DNA from: Archilochus colubris
Taxonomy: Eukaryota > Chordata > Aves > Apodiformes > Trochilidae
Assembly (NCBI GenBank): GCA_023079485.1
Contig: CM041084.1
Span: 9,422,609 to 9,486,608 of the forward strand
Length of the DNA: 64,000 nt
Direction of reading: 5' to 3'
The notes below the pieces were generated by a model. That model did no database searches. It was not told where the DNA came from and saw nothing but the letters and a program-made list of their open reading frames with translations. Below are positions 37,130-50,230 of the stretch, piece after piece (position 1 is the first letter of the stretch; each line of letters begins with the position of its first letter). A program made the translations under genes and the position numbers.

Positions 37130-39411
37130 AGGATAATAGCATATCCTATTGCCTTTCCTTTAAAGAGTAAGATGCACAAACTAAGAACCTTGAGTAATCT
37201 GATACATTTTAAAAATCATCTTTCTAATGCTTGAACTAGTCTCAGAAACATCTTCCTTTTATTATAATTTTATTTTGCCAAGCAAACAAAAAGCAGAGTG
37301 TATGATTTTTGAGAGAAAAACAAACAACAGAGATTAAACTTAGGTCTGTGTATTCCACCTGTGATGCCAAAACAAGCTATCAAATTACTGCATAAAGGGA
37401 ACTAAAAGCATGACCTGTACATTTATTTTCACTCATGCTTTTCGCTGTTCTGTTGGTTTTTATTGCAAGGCTTAATTAAAATTAATAGCAAGTCAGGCTG
37501 ACTTCAGATTGTTTGGAAACACTACAGAACAATTGGATTCTATCTCCACCTACTGTTAGCACTCAGTTATCATGAGACAGGTATTTTGACAGCATTTTAA
37601 AGCACTGATACATATGATGCTCTGGTATACAAACTGTACAGGTTGCAAGCAAAAATATAGCAGATTGACTCAATAGGGAAAGTTTCATTTTGGCTAAACC
37701 CCATATCTTATTACTTCTATAATAGGGCTGCAACTGAGAGCTTTGAGCTTCTTCTGTCTACTGTTTCCTTTCTAGTCTCAAGTCAGGTGCATTCATACAA
37801 AAGGAGCAAACAGCCTTTCTTCTTATTTCCATATATTACTTTTGAGATTTTTCTCCTCCTTTGTATCTATGGGAAAGTTTCTTCTGAAGCCAGGGCTCAC
37901 AGAAGAATCAGCATGCTTTGAAGTGCAGAGTTTAAACACACTTCAGAAAAGGTTTTTCAAGAACCTTGTATTTTACATTAACGAAAAGCTTTCCTCTGAG
38001 ATTATGCAGATTTCCCTGCAGATGCTACCTAACAACATGTGGACTACATCTTGCCATCCCTAAATATTCCTCTTTTTTCCATGGACTGGAGTAACCCAAG
38101 GCTTTTGGCAGTGTCACCGCAAGACTCTGCTGTTGAGGGCCTTTCCCAGCTCTGAATGAGGCATTGTGGAGTATGAAAATGGCCACACTCAAGGGTTCAT
38201 CTCAATGAATTTACCCAGCCTAGAAAGCTGAAGATGCAAAACACCTGAGCTGATATGGCCTCAGCTCTGCCTCATTCATGGACTCACTCACACAGAGGCA
38301 CTTCTTTGCATTTAGGTTTCACACACCTAAGTTTCTTTAGATAAGCAAAGAAGGTCTGGCCTTTTCAAAGGATGAGGGAAGGATGATAGTGCCCCTTTTC
38401 ATCCAGCAGCTCAGTAATTAGATCAGCTGTCTATATGATGTGGGCCCCTACCTTGATCAAAAGGACTCATCTCTCCCTCTGGACAGCTGAAGCCACCAGA
38501 GCTGGGAGGTTCCCACTGAGACTTCTCTCAGTCCATTCTGTTGAAACTCTTCTTCTTTGCTTGGCCCAATAAAATATTCATTGGGCCAGAGACTATAAAA
38601 CTGTAGCTTAGTAGCTGTAGCAATCCCCAGAGAAGAATTCCCATCTCTGCTTTGATGAATGTTGAAATATTTTCTATCAAGTACTTACTGGAACAAACAT
38701 GTGACACTGTTCAGATTATCACAGCTTTGGGGAGTGGGGGCCAGGCAGGTGGGTTTTGGAGAGGAGAGACGTGGCTTTGCCTCCTGTGTCTGGGGTTCAG
38801 TGGAAGTCAACTTGAGTGCCTCAATGGAAGAGTTTTCAGTGTCTTGAGGGACTTATCTGCTGCTCTCAGCTGGAGCAAAGAAACCTTCTTTAACCTCCAG
38901 ACTGATGAAGGTTGTGTCCTCAACTCAGTCTTGGCCCATATGCATATTTTGAATTTGTGTTTCCCTAGAAGGCTCCTCTTCACTAAGGGCATGGAGTGGT
39001 TTATGTGACCATATTCACATTTGGCCATGGCCTTATTTACGTCATATTACACCAAGCCTTCTGTGATGAAAAATGTCATTAGATTAATAATTGTCAATAT
39101 TTTCATTTCCTTCTATAGTACTCATTATTTCAGCATGCAAACACTCCAAAATTTTAATGAATTTCATATCCTGCCTAGGACATGAGTGGTTATTGTTCCC
39201 TCTCTAAAAAGTGGATTTGAGACAGAGAGAGATTTATGTCAAAAAGAATTCATTAATTTTAGGTACCCAGTCTGAGCTGTCTCTATTTTGTAGAATTTCA
39301 TATATTCACACACACTCTCCCATTTAATCATTTCTTGCTTAAGTACTCACCAAACCTAAGGGCAAAGCTGTACATGGAGGGTCTTGTATATCCAGAAAAA
39401 GAGAAAGAAAT

Positions 39412-39437
39412 AAAAATCTCTGACAAAAATCTCTGAC
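39412..39437. repeat. 13-bp tandem duplication
   Basis: AAAAATCTCTGAC twice in direct succession, perfect. A recent-looking slippage duplication. Confidence 0.85.
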
Positions 39438-42140
39438 TGTTGTAGGGGAAATTACCCAACTACATATAAAGACCTTCTTGTAAAAACAAAGAAAATATGC
39501 TATTTTAACCAAAAGACTATCCTGTCTCATTCATTCTATACTATCTGCCTTTCTTAACAAATGAGGTAGGGCCTCTTAATTATTTGCTTTATCACAAACT
39601 CCTAGTTCATCGCTAGACCTGACCCTTTCTGCATATGAATGAAGCAGGATTCTCTAATTAAAGATTCTACCGTACTACACTTGGAAAAGTGGGAAAAATT
39701 AAGTATGCACAAACAATGTAAGTCAAGCATTAAATTTTGAGGGCTTAACTTCGCTATCTTTTGCAAAAAAATATTTTTTCCAGAATATAAAACAGCATCC
39801 ACAAGATTTTGATTAAAAAAAAAATAGCTTCCCATCTATAATTTGAATTTGTTTTCATATTGACACCAACACTGCTCATCACAGAATAATAATATCCATT
39901 ATCCAGACCTCTACCATTTGAGTTTCTGGAATAAAGTAAGCGTAGTGAAAGAGAGAGGAAGTGCTACCATTGCTTCCAGGTCCTTGTGTTGATGTAGGTG
40001 AAGGCTGAGACTAATCCAGTGTCCCCAGAACACACTGGGAAGAAAGGTACTCTACACAAAGATTTTGTGTCTATTTTTTTCCAAATCTGAACCCATCTTT
40101 TTCCCAGACCCTTGTTCATCACCTACCCAGTCCCAGAACCTTGTGCTAGAGTTTCTCTCCACTGTTGTCTTGCCCACAGCTTTCCCAGCCAATTCTTCTA
40201 TAGATCCAGACACGTACCACCTCTGGTTGGCCCTGGAGATAGTACCTGTCCCAAGAAGCCACCCCTGGCACCCTCCCAAAATCTCTTGACTCCTTGTGTC
40301 CTGTGACATTGCTGATGCTCCAAATGTTAGGGAGGTTAAAGCCCACTCTATGAACCAGGACAGTGTCACAGATATTTCCTTAAATTATTTAGAAAATATC
40401 TCTTCCTCTTCTCACCCTGATTGTGCAGTCTGTACCAAACTCCCCAAATCATGATCCACAAGCTCTCAGCCATCTTTCTGTCCATCCTGTTCAGTCTTAT
40501 CTGTCCATCCATAAGGACGGATTACTTGGTGAATCTGGTTGCTAAAATGCTACACGTTTCCTCAAGGCATGTGTAAACCACACATATACATACATTTATA
40601 CCACTTTGGAAAATATTTCTTGTATTTCCTTAAATGGAAAGCACGAAGCACCTGTCAGCACCAAGCAGAGGCAGCAGGGATGGATCACGGGGGAACTCGC
40701 AAGAAAAAAGCACCGTAATTATTTGACACTGGTTTAAAGTTTTTTTCCCCATTGCAGTGTCAGAAATGACTGAGTTGTTTGTGTTGTAATTTTCCTAAGA
40801 AAAATCAGCCAGAGGCAGATAGTAGATGCTAGAAATTTTCAAATGATTAATGTTTGCAGCTGAAGTCTCTAACAGGAAGTCCCAAGAATCTTTAATGTTG
40901 GTAATGCTGTCCAACCTGCCTCTGGGTGTGAGCTATAAACAAAATTTTCGAGAAGGAAATTTTAATATGCCTATATGGGACATCTTTTCACCATACCTTG
41001 AATGTTACCATGAATGCAGACAGTCTGTACCTGGATCAAAAGTGCCTTTTATCTTTCAAAGGGAAAGCACACAGCATACAAATGTATCCTCTGTTCTGCT
41101 TCCAAAAGCAGAAAAACTTAAAAACCAACTTCAACAAAGGAGCAAATACTCAATATAAGTGCACCAGCTGAAGTTTTGAGTTCATGTGCTGCATTGTTTC
41201 ATATTCAAGTGAATTCATTTAGGAAATACAGTTTTGATAATTTTTTCTTCAGCTTTCAGGGCTGGCAGAGACAGCTAGCTTAAAGGAATACTAGGTATGA
41301 CCAACTGGTACTTCTGTTGGTCCCAAAATAAAAAGGAAGCTTCGTGAGTTTTATGGGTTATCAGGTAGGTCTTTACTATGAATATCATAATGGATTTGTG
41401 ATTTTTTGTTCAAAAGAGGTGCAAACCTTGCTTTATATTTATTGGTTATGCTTTCTGGGTTATCTCTGTTAAATTGAGGCTGTGATTAACTTTGATGTGT
41501 CTATCAACACCAGATCATAGGCTTACTTATCCAGTACTGCTGGGAAGCTGAAATATTTTAATGACAGTCAAAAAATGAGAAAGACATTAAAGGAAAAAAT
41601 ACTAAGGTCCCAATAAGATACCATTACATAAAAGCCTTTTTCTGAGATGCCCTTTACACCTCAAATACCCATTCAAATACAGAAATGAACTTTAAACATC
41701 AGTGTGGCTAAGTAGTTTGTCAGCTATTGACTACTATTTGTATCATGACTATGACATGGATTTAGTGACTAATTGTCTACTAATGACTAAGTTCTGCTAG
41801 ATCAGTAGAGTACTAAACAATTTCTAGGTTATGAAGATACAACTTAATTATCACATTGCTTAACTTCTTCAGATCTTACCCAAGCAACAAACAACTAAAT
41901 CACTTTTGTGAGAAATTTAAAAAGTTGCATGGATCTATTAACATCTCCTGGAACGTGTATTCCTGACTGACTGGAGCAAAACACAAACTATATTCACAAA
42001 GATATTTTAATTGCCCCAGGAGTCATTTCTTTCTGTAAAACACTTTCAAGAAAGCCACAAAATCTAATGCCAGTAGGGAAAGTTATTTTGTGTGTCTATA
42101 AAGTGATACAAGGATAGTGATATAACTACTATTTAACAGA

Positions 42141-42183
42141 TTTTTTTAATTTATTTTTTTTATTTTTTTGGTGGTGGTGGTGC
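42141..42183. repeat. T-rich tract plus (GGT)n
   Basis: T/A-rich run followed by four GGT units. Simple repeat. Confidence 0.85.
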
Positions 42184-43080
42184 TTGTAACTTGTAGCCTA
42201 TCTTGTAATTAGGCAGCACCATGCTAACTCCCAATGGGCAAGGCAGGACTGGCTTCTACTTCTGCCTTCTGCACCCAGGCTGATTCAGAAGTATTTACTG
42301 GAGCCAGTAAATGTTTGTGGGAAAATCAAATCATTAAGGAAATCATCCTTCTTCTTGGGGAAAAAACCCTCACTTAAAGGAGCCCCTCCTCCAACATGGT
42401 AATTGTAATTTCAGATGTGTCGGGGATATCTCCTTTTATGTTTTCCCTTGATTGTGCTGATGTTAGCACAAGGCACAGAAGAATGTTGTGTTATTGCAAA
42501 CAACTTTAATTTTGATGTCTATAATTCATTTTTAATAGGGACAACTACATATTTCCCCTTAGAAATGTATTTAAAAGAGCCTATAATAAACTGAATTCTA
42601 CCAGACAAGACTATTTATAGGCAAAAAACAAAAATTCAAATATGCTGTTTTCAAAGAAATTGCTTAAGCAGGTGAATACTAAAAAGCCTGAGCCTGTTTG
42701 TGCACAAAAGCCTGCAGATTTTTACTGGTAATTCAGAAACTTAGTGTACACATAGGTGGGCTTAAAAGCATCAAGTATACAATATTTCCATATCAAACAA
42801 ATTTTGATATGAAAGATTGCTCCTGCAAAATGCAAAAAAGCAACTATTTCCCCTATAAATAGAGAACCTGCCTTCAAAAAGATGTTTTCAAGATCCCTTT
42901 CTTGAAAATGAAGGTGGGAGACAAAGAACCTCAAATGAGGTGCCCAACCAGGCAGCTTAGTGAGGCTTTTCTGTCCTGCCCCTTTGAAAACTCCTTCTGT
43001 ATTTTCCAAAACAGAACCAGACTATAGGGTGGGAATTGTACTTCTCAGGTTCACAACTTCCTAAGACTCTGTAGGGTATA

Positions 43081-43725
43081 GTGGTTTATGCCATGCCAAT
43101 ACATTCCTCCATTCTGACTGATACCAATAACATCCTGGCCTGTATCAGGAGCAGTGTGGCCAGCAGGTCCAAGGAAGTGATTCTGCCCCTGTACTCAGCG
43201 CTGGTGAGGCCACACCTCGAGTACTGTGTCCAGTTCTGGGCCCCTCAGTTCAGGAAGGATATCGCGGTCCTGGAGCAGGTCCAAAGGAGGGCAACCAGGC
43301 TGGTGAAGGGACTCGAGCACAGACCCTATGAGGAGAGGCTGAGAGAGCTGAGGCTGTTCAGCCTGGAGAAGAGGAGGCTCAGGGGAGACCTCATCGCTGT
43401 CTACAACTACCTGAAAGAAGGTTGTAACCGGGTGGACGTTGGTCTCTTTTGCCAGACGACTTTCAACAAGACAAGAGGGCATGGTCTTAAGTTGTGCCAG
43501 GGGAAATTTAGGTTAGATATTAGAAAGAATTTCTTTACGGAGAGAGTGATCTGGCATTGGAATGGGCTGCCCAGGGAAGTAGTGGATTCTCCGTCCCTGG
43601 AGATATTTAAAGAGACTGGATGTGGCACTCAGTGCCATGGTCTAGCAACCGCGACGGTGGTAAAAGGGTTGGACTCGATGATCTCTGAGGTCCCTTCCAA
43701 CCCAGCCAATTCTATGATTCTATGA
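43081..43725 (+). pseudogene. CR1 ORF2 C-terminal fragment, stop bypassed
   Basis: This 214-codon frame is the longest in the window. From about residue 17 it follows CR1 ORF2: [40 protein letters not shown] in two parts, then [71 protein letters not shown] and [19 protein letters not shown]. Other copies continue [17 protein letters not shown]. Here the A5 run is A3 (near 43608-43611), a 2-base loss that shifts the frame, skips the normal TAG at 43643-43645 and translates the 3' UTR and part of the tail. Endonuclease and reverse transcriptase palm are absent, and the first residues are flanking DNA. Not functional. Confidence 0.9.
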
Positions 43726-43743
43726 TTCTATGATTCTATGATC
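43118..43743 (+). mobile_element. CR1 LINE, best preserved copy
   Basis: A 5'-truncated CR1 with the ORF2 C-terminal region, 3' UTR and a clear tail of ATTCTATG units (43710-43743). It enters at the ATCCTGGCCTGTATCAGGAGC block. The 3' UTR GGTTGGACTCGATGATCTCTGAGGTCCCTTCCAACCC is almost textbook. Its clean frame and perfect tail units make it the youngest CR1 here. The boundary on the left is approximate. Confidence 0.96.
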
Positions 43744-44350
43744 ATTTGATCTTATTATATTACTTGCTTTCAAATATGAGATGCTATAAATAATGTAGAT
43801 CTAGTGACTTCTAAAAAGCTTAACTTAGGAATGAAGGCATAAGTTTTTCTTAGAGTGCCAGAAGAGAAGAAGGGATAACCTGGAAGCACTGTCTCCACAC
43901 AGTGGAAGCAGGTATTTGTCATGGCCTCAGCCTTCTGAAAGACAAAGGGTGATTTGGACACTTTTGGAAAGAAGAAAGAGAATTAAAACCAAATAACTTC
44001 CAAGTATCTTTTGGGAAAAACTTTGACTGTGTCATCAAGAGAATTCTGTTTACCTTGTTGCTAATAGAAGTCTTAAACAAAAGGAAACCATAATTATAGC
44101 CTATTTTCCACTCCTGCCTTTCCTTCAAATCTCTCACACATTTTTTTCATCAAAACCAGCTACCAAGCAATTTTTGTCAAACAGAAAGAAACAGGAAAAT
44201 CTATGCTACTTCATTTCTTCTATTCAAGTTAGATGCAAAACTTGGCTCTACCTCATTACTGCCTGTAGGTATAACTTCTATGAATGGCCAAAACCAGAAA
44301 AGTGCAATTACAAAAAGCAAAAAGGAAATATTTCTGCTTTGATGACATTA
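43744..44350. other. Short unique spacer
   Basis: No feature recognised between two CR1 pieces of opposite orientation. Confidence 0.6.
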
Positions 44351-44477
44351 TTCACAGAAACACAGAATTGCCATGGTTGGAAAAAGCCTCTAAGATCATC
44401 ACATCCAACAGTCAACATCCCTTCCCCACTAGAGCATGTCCTAAGATGCCTCATCTAAATGTTTTTAAATATTTCCA
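44351..44477 (-). mobile_element. Degenerate CR1 3' stub
   Basis: Reverse-strand CR1 end: CACAGAAACACAGAATTG, GGTTGGAAAAAGCCTCTAAGATCATC and a TCCAACAGTCAAC stretch, then CATGTCCTAAGATGCC and GTTTTTAAATATTTCC. The order matches CR1 3' ends of the type whose plus sense ends AAGATCTTAGAGG...CCAACC. Strongly decayed, short and truncated. Confidence 0.75.
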
Positions 44478-47216
44478 TTTAGTTTGACAGAGTCTAGAAA
44501 GCAGACAGAAGTGGTATAAATACACATTCTTTTTTGGGTTTTTTTTTGGGGGTAGGAGGAACTGGAAAATACTTCAGACAATTCATATTGGTTTTCAATA
44601 TAAAAGATGAGTGGAATATGCACATTATGCCTAAAAAATACTTCCAAAGTGATCAAATATAAATGCAGCTGGTTACTGAAATATTTAAGTCATTATTAGT
44701 TGTAACTAAAGGTAGGGGCAAGCTCTGGCCAGCCCAAGTCCATTCCTGACCTTGCCAGGCCAGTGAAAACCAGTACCTAGACTTCTGGAGTCTCCTGGTT
44801 TTTGAACTGACTGACTTTGCTGCTGCCTTGTGCATTATTTAATACGAAACAGGGCCAAATTTTAAAGTTCTCTTTAAAAGAAAAAGCACAACAGAGAAAT
44901 AAATGTTAGTCAGAGAACATAATATTTTTTTTTCCTGCAATTTATAAAAAAATTTTTTGCAGCTTTCATGAGGCTGGAAGTGTTGCCACTTGTTATTACA
45001 GGAACAACTTCAATTTTGCACATTTTTCCATGCTGACTTGTTGTCCACAGGGTGCTTGTAGAACAGCATATGTTACACCATGGAAATTTCTTCCTACTAG
45101 AGAATCCTAGTACAGCTTTGGCAAACAGGCATTTAAAGGATCGACAGAAAACTTGGGAGTTTCTTTCTATGGTGGTCCAATTAAAGTTACCCTGCAAGTC
45201 CCAAAGTCTTTCTGTTCTCTCACCTCTCAGAAACTGTCAGGGCATACTCACCTAAACTGATACAGATTGTCTTAAAAACACACATACAATGTACTATAGA
45301 CTGACTGCATTATATTTCCTTTACATAAAGCCTTTTCTCAGTCAATTTCTATGTAGACATGAGTTTGGTGTTGATTATCAAATGTACTTGCTTTTCCACT
45401 ACAAAGATGATTAAGTATGTGTCTATGAACCCCACATAAATATTTGGTATACCAAGCATACAAACACATTTACGAAAAGAAAGACAAACTGAGATAACCA
45501 GCTTTGTCCAAATATCAGCAATATGGAGGCTAAAAAATATTTTTGTATCTAGTTTTGTATTTCTGTGTTTTGTGCAATATTCTCATCTATGTCTCTCAAA
45601 CCACCCACACAAACTTCACCTAATGTGTAGAGGCATTAGCATATTGCCATTGCAGTTGATAGGAGTCTCATTTGCTGAAAGTCAAATGTGTATTAAAAAC
45701 GTTGAGATTTCTCAGTGTCTGCATGACACGGGTTATAAGATCATTGAGCTGGGGTTATACTAGAGATCTGGAAATTCAGCTCTTTTCAAACTTGTAATCC
45801 TTCTGACCAATTTTTTAATTTTTTTTTTAACCCAGAGTGTTTGAGAGCACTGTGCATATGTATCTGATTTGTGATCTATGGGATACTACTTTTATACATA
45901 TCCACAGACTCAGAGAGCTCTATACAAGTAATTACACTAATAGAAAGGAAGACCAGCTGGCAATACATGTTGGGCAAAAAACCGAAGATGTGACAACTTC
46001 AGCTAAGCCAACAGACAGAATCACTTGATTTTTTCTCTGCACATCTTTAAAATCATGCTCTGTGAACATTGTTATGACAGGGAAAAACAAGATTTTTTTC
46101 CCTGTAAAATTAAATGTCACTCTTGATAGCATAATATCTGAAACATCATCCTTCCAAGTCCACACCAATACTTTACACAGAAAATTAAACTCTCTCTCTG
46201 TTTATTGAGTGGATAATGCAGTCTTCGAATGTGTGAGAACCCCTGCTAGGTGAGAAATTAAAAAAGAAGCACTATAAAGTCTAATGGTATGTATGAAATA
46301 CAGAAAAGAGAGAAAAAGGTAACTTAATTGGTAATCAGAAGAAATCATAAAACTAATCATGCAATTAATGTCTTAAAAAGCCAGCAGATGAGGTGTGTAT
46401 AATTACCAGAAAACAATGCAATGATGGTTTCAAGGATTAATGAATTAATGATTGTTGGGGGGAGGAGGATTTGGTCTGCAATTTTGCATGTTAGCTTTAA
46501 ATCCATGCTAAACTATTACTTTGCTTTGTTTACAGGGAATGCCCTCACTTTGCACACAGAATTTATCTTTGAAATTACTGCTTGTTTAATATTACATTTC
46601 CAATGTTTTCCTTGAGAGAGATGCAGATGTGTTTCTTTTTCCTTCATATAGCTCCTCATCCTCCCCTCTTGCTCATGAAAATAGAAGACTCTCTGCAATT
46701 GAAAGAGTTTGGACAGCTCATACATCAAAATGAAACAAAGCCTACGGAAATTCACCAATTGCAGGTGCTGGAATAAATTAATAAATATGTTAACATACAT
46801 AAATATTTTTATTTCCTCTTTAAAATGTAAAGTGGTAAACCACATATTATCAATTGTCCTTTGTTTTGTACACACATTAAAAAAATAAATTTGTGTTCTG
46901 GTGCTGATTGCTAATTTACTGATGATCTTATATATCAAGATGTTAATTTGTTGATAAAAGGAGGTGGTAGAAAATTACAAATGAGTTAAGGCTGCTGTAC
47001 ATCAAAACATAAGCATTCCTTTGATTTAGTTGCCAACAGCAAAGATTTCAAACCATCCTATGGTAAACACTAGTCTTTGTTCCTTGTTTTTTTTCTCATA
47101 TGGTTCAAATGTGTGCAGCTGCTGCTAGATGCAATAGCAATGCATGATGAGTGGAAGGATGGATGAAAGCCTGGGGTTTTCTTTATGAAAGCAGAGTCCT
47201 ATAATTCTACAAGGAA
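44478..47216. other. Unique non-coding DNA
   Basis: No gene recognised. A 140-codon minus-strand frame at 46516-46938 is rich in I, F, K and N, reflecting the AT-rich composition, and has no motif. Confidence 0.55.
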
Positions 47217-47345
47217 TGGCTGAGAGGATGGCCCAGTGGTGAGGGAGCTGGTTTAGGACTGGGGAGACCCAGGCTACCAAATGCATCCTCAGGGTGAGTA
47301 CAGTCCCTTCATGACTCAATTCTCCATTGATAGCTGAAGATGCCT
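47217..47345 (+). repeat. MIR-like tRNA-derived SINE relic
   Basis: ATGGCCCAGTGGTGAGGGAGC resembles the A-box half, and GGACTGGGGAGACCCAGGCTACCAAATGC resembles the B-box half, of the ancient amniote SINE pattern TGGCTCAGTGGTTAGAGCA...GGGAGACCCAGGTTCAAATCCC. About 40 bases on, CATGACTCAATTCTCCATTGATAGCTGA recalls the TGCCTCAGTTTCCCCATCTGTAAA segment of MIR. The order and spacing fit. The copy is too decayed to be a working tRNA or Pol III gene. Confidence 0.48.
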
Positions 47346-49909
47346 TGATGGACTCCCAGAAAAGCAAATGCCTTCAAGACTGCCGTGTAGCTGGATGCTA
47401 TAGAAAGAACAGACAGGTGAGCAGCCCAGGTAGAAGCTTTCAAAATTGTACAGCCGGTAATAAGAAATTTTTTAAACTATAAAATGAATGAGTACTTGTA
47501 AAATGTGCAACTATTAGAAACAGGCCCTTTTTCTGAGTCTTTTGGTAAAGGCTGGGGATCCCTCAAGGTCTATGATCCGTGGTGCACTGGGACTTCACCT
47601 GCTCACAGGTAGTTTACATGGATAGTTGCAGTACTTTCAGTGCAACTCAGTAAGAAAAAGAACATGACAGAACAAAGAATTGAGGGCATGGAAATGAGAC
47701 TGAGAAGAAATGAAGCCAATTCTCAAGTCTGGTGCTGACTTTCCATGTGGGTTTAGACTTTCACAGTTCATTTCTACGCTCCAGCTCCCAGCTGTAAGAG
47801 TGATTATAATACTTGGCTGCACCTCAGAGGGGTTCCAAGCATCCCTTCATTAATGGCTGGAAGCACTCACACAGTGGCAGTGATGGTGGCTATAAGACAG
47901 GCAGAATTAGTATCACAAGTGAAAATGGTGTTTGCAGATAGCTGTATGTTAAGAATTGGAGTGAGGTTGGGAAACAAGAGCCACTTCCTATCAAATAGCC
48001 ACTTACATCTGATAAGCTATGAATCCATCTTGATTAAGCAGTTGGCTGCTGCTGCCTCATTCTCATGTATCAATGGGGTGACACCAATGTGAATGGGACC
48101 ATCAGACTCAGGGGATGAGGTCCCAAAGGCTGCCACTTGCCCCAGAGAGAATTATAAATATTTTCAGAAGAAAGAGTGTGATTTTTTTCCAGTGCATTTT
48201 CTTCCTGGTGTGAGTCTGGGACTAGTTTGGGGTGAAGACTAGAGACTCTTACAATAATTTGGATATTTCTGGATCACTTATTTTCTATTTTGCTGCATAT
48301 AGTGCTCTGTGACCACTACGTGAGGCAGCTGCTTCCCTGTCATCCCAGTGAAGTCTGTGGCACAAGGCTGCTGGGAGGGCTGGACAGGATCAGATTTTGA
48401 TTTGGCAGAGTAATGGCTTCACTAAACTTCACTACTGACAGCAAATGTGTGACCTTGTCTGATTTTGCATAGAACTGAACTTTTGCAGTCCTTTGGAAAC
48501 ACAGTTTGGGTCAGGTAAATAAGATTTATTGTTGCTGTCTCTGCTGGACACGGACAGAGATGATACTTGGAGACAAGAAACACAGAGTTTAAATCGTTTT
48601 TTAGAATATGAAATCACCTCAGACATCCAGGATTTTTCCTGGAAATATTTCAGCAGGATCTGAATCAAACTGGTATGAGCTCCAGATGGAAAATTTCCTT
48701 AGTTCATTTTATCAATTTACAGATAGTTTTTGCATAATTCGAAGAGGAGAACAGCTTTATGTTCTAGTAAGTAGCATAAGCAAAGACAACATTGCAATTT
48801 CTATCAGTTCCAGCTGCACCTTTCCAAAAAAAGAATGAAGTTGAACAAAAGATATAACCCTTCTTGACTGGCAGGTCTAAATCAGATGTCTTAAAAATGA
48901 AAAACTGATGCAGTGGAGCATGCAGAGATATCTGATTTCTTGCACCACTTTTTACTCTTGGTAGTTACAAAAAATGAATGCTCAGTATCTCTATCCACAG
49001 TTGGGATATTCCCACTCTCTAGTCCTGCTTTGCCTAAGTCTGAGCCACTATTGGTAAAACTGCACTGGAGTGATGAGCTATGTCAGCTATGACAGCACGT
49101 CTGACTTTTATTCCATAAAACAGTAGGAAATCAGCAGCTCAAAAGAGAGGCACTGTTCTGCAGAAAGGGGGAAACTCAGAAAGAATGATCACATTTATAG
49201 CACTTATAAATAACTTTTAGAAATAAATATTTAAATTTTTAGATCTGTTTGTAAATGGAAGAAAACAAGGAATAGAGCATAACTGGGTAGAGCACCAGGA
49301 TTATCAAAACCAGAGTTACTCCTGCTGTGATGATGTCTGTATTGCTGGCTATGATAAATAACTTGATAAGAGTCATGTGTAAGCGAATTTTCATGGAGAC
49401 ATCTCTGGGAATCCCGTTATCAAAGTTTATGGAAAGATACCCTGCCACTGAAATTCTGTGTTACACTGAGGAAGCCAGTTCTTCAGCTTCTCTCTCTCTC
49501 TCAGCAGCAGTTTTCTGTTTTACATTCTAAAGGATAAGTGCTGCCTTTTCCCGCGTTTACACTTGGATTTATATAGATTGTATAAAAATCTATCTACAAT
49601 AATGATATATGATCAGCAGTGGAAACTATTATTTTCTTAATTACCAAAGAAAATTTGAGATGTGTATTTATTGGTCTTCAAAAACACAGGACAGCACATA
49701 TTGAGTTAGACCAAACCCACAGATAATTCAACACTCTGCTTGTGGCAGCAGCCATCAGTGGGGATGTGACAAGTATAAGAATAGCTGCAGAAGCAGTGAC
49801 ACTTCCTCACAGTGGCTTTGTGATGATCACTCCCAGTCTGTTCTGTAATGCAGTGGGATTTAGGTTGGAGCCTGAAAGATCTTGAGTTCTTCTGTGGACA
49901 TCACCTGAT
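47346..49909. other. Unique non-coding DNA
   Basis: No gene or transposon recognised. A short (TC)n tract lies at 49490-49502. Confidence 0.6.
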
Positions 49910-50131
49910 ACAGAATCACAGAATCATCCAGGTTGGAAAGGACCTCTGAGATCATCAAGTCCAACCCTTAATCCACTACTACTGTGGCTACCAGATCATG
50001 GCACTGAGTGACACATTCAGGCTCTTTTTAAAAGCACCCAGGGACAGAGAATCCACCACCTCCCTGGGCAGCCCATTCCAATGCCTGATCACCCTCTCTG
50101 AAAAGAATTTTTTCCTAATATCTAACCTAAA
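49910..50131 (-). mobile_element. CR1 3' fragment, reverse strand
   Basis: The plus strand begins with ACAGAATCACAGAATCATCCAGGTTGGAAAGG and runs through GGCACTGAGTG, the TTTTTAAAAGCACC region and GAATCCACCACCTCCCTGGGCAGCCCATTCC to TTCCTAATATCTAACCTAAAC. On the minus strand this encodes [50 protein letters not shown], the same C-terminus as the 12-kb copy, so the last 45 or so codons of ORF2 are intact. The 5' end is cut in the RLDIRK codons. Confidence 0.93.
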
Positions 50132-50210
50132 CAATACAAAATAATACAAAACATGCTCTGGCACTCCATGACATGAGTGCATCTATTCATGCCTCTAAGC
50201 AGAGAGAGTA

Positions 50211-50230
50211 TATTACTGCATATTACTGCA
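50211..50230. repeat. 10-bp tandem duplication
   Basis: Two perfect copies of TATTACTGCA. Confidence 0.8.

Larger units (their letters stand above)
30403..43117. other. Longest unique non-coding stretch
   Basis: Nearly 13 kb with no recognised exon, RNA gene or transposon. It contains short (AT)n tracts at 32991-33008 and 37115-37129, a perfect CRE word at 34956-34963, an AT-rich complex tract at 36370-36620, a 13-bp tandem duplication at 39412-39437 and a T-rich/(GGT)n tract at 42141-42183. Open frames reach only about 118 codons and lack motifs. Confidence 0.55.

Noticed and set aside
46516..46938. 140-codon minus-strand frame
   Set aside because: I/F/K/N-rich translation typical of AT-rich non-coding DNA; no recognisable family.
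47217..47300. A tRNA gene
   Set aside because: A-box and B-box resemblance only; no cloverleaf can be formed and the B-box is decayed. Read as a SINE relic.
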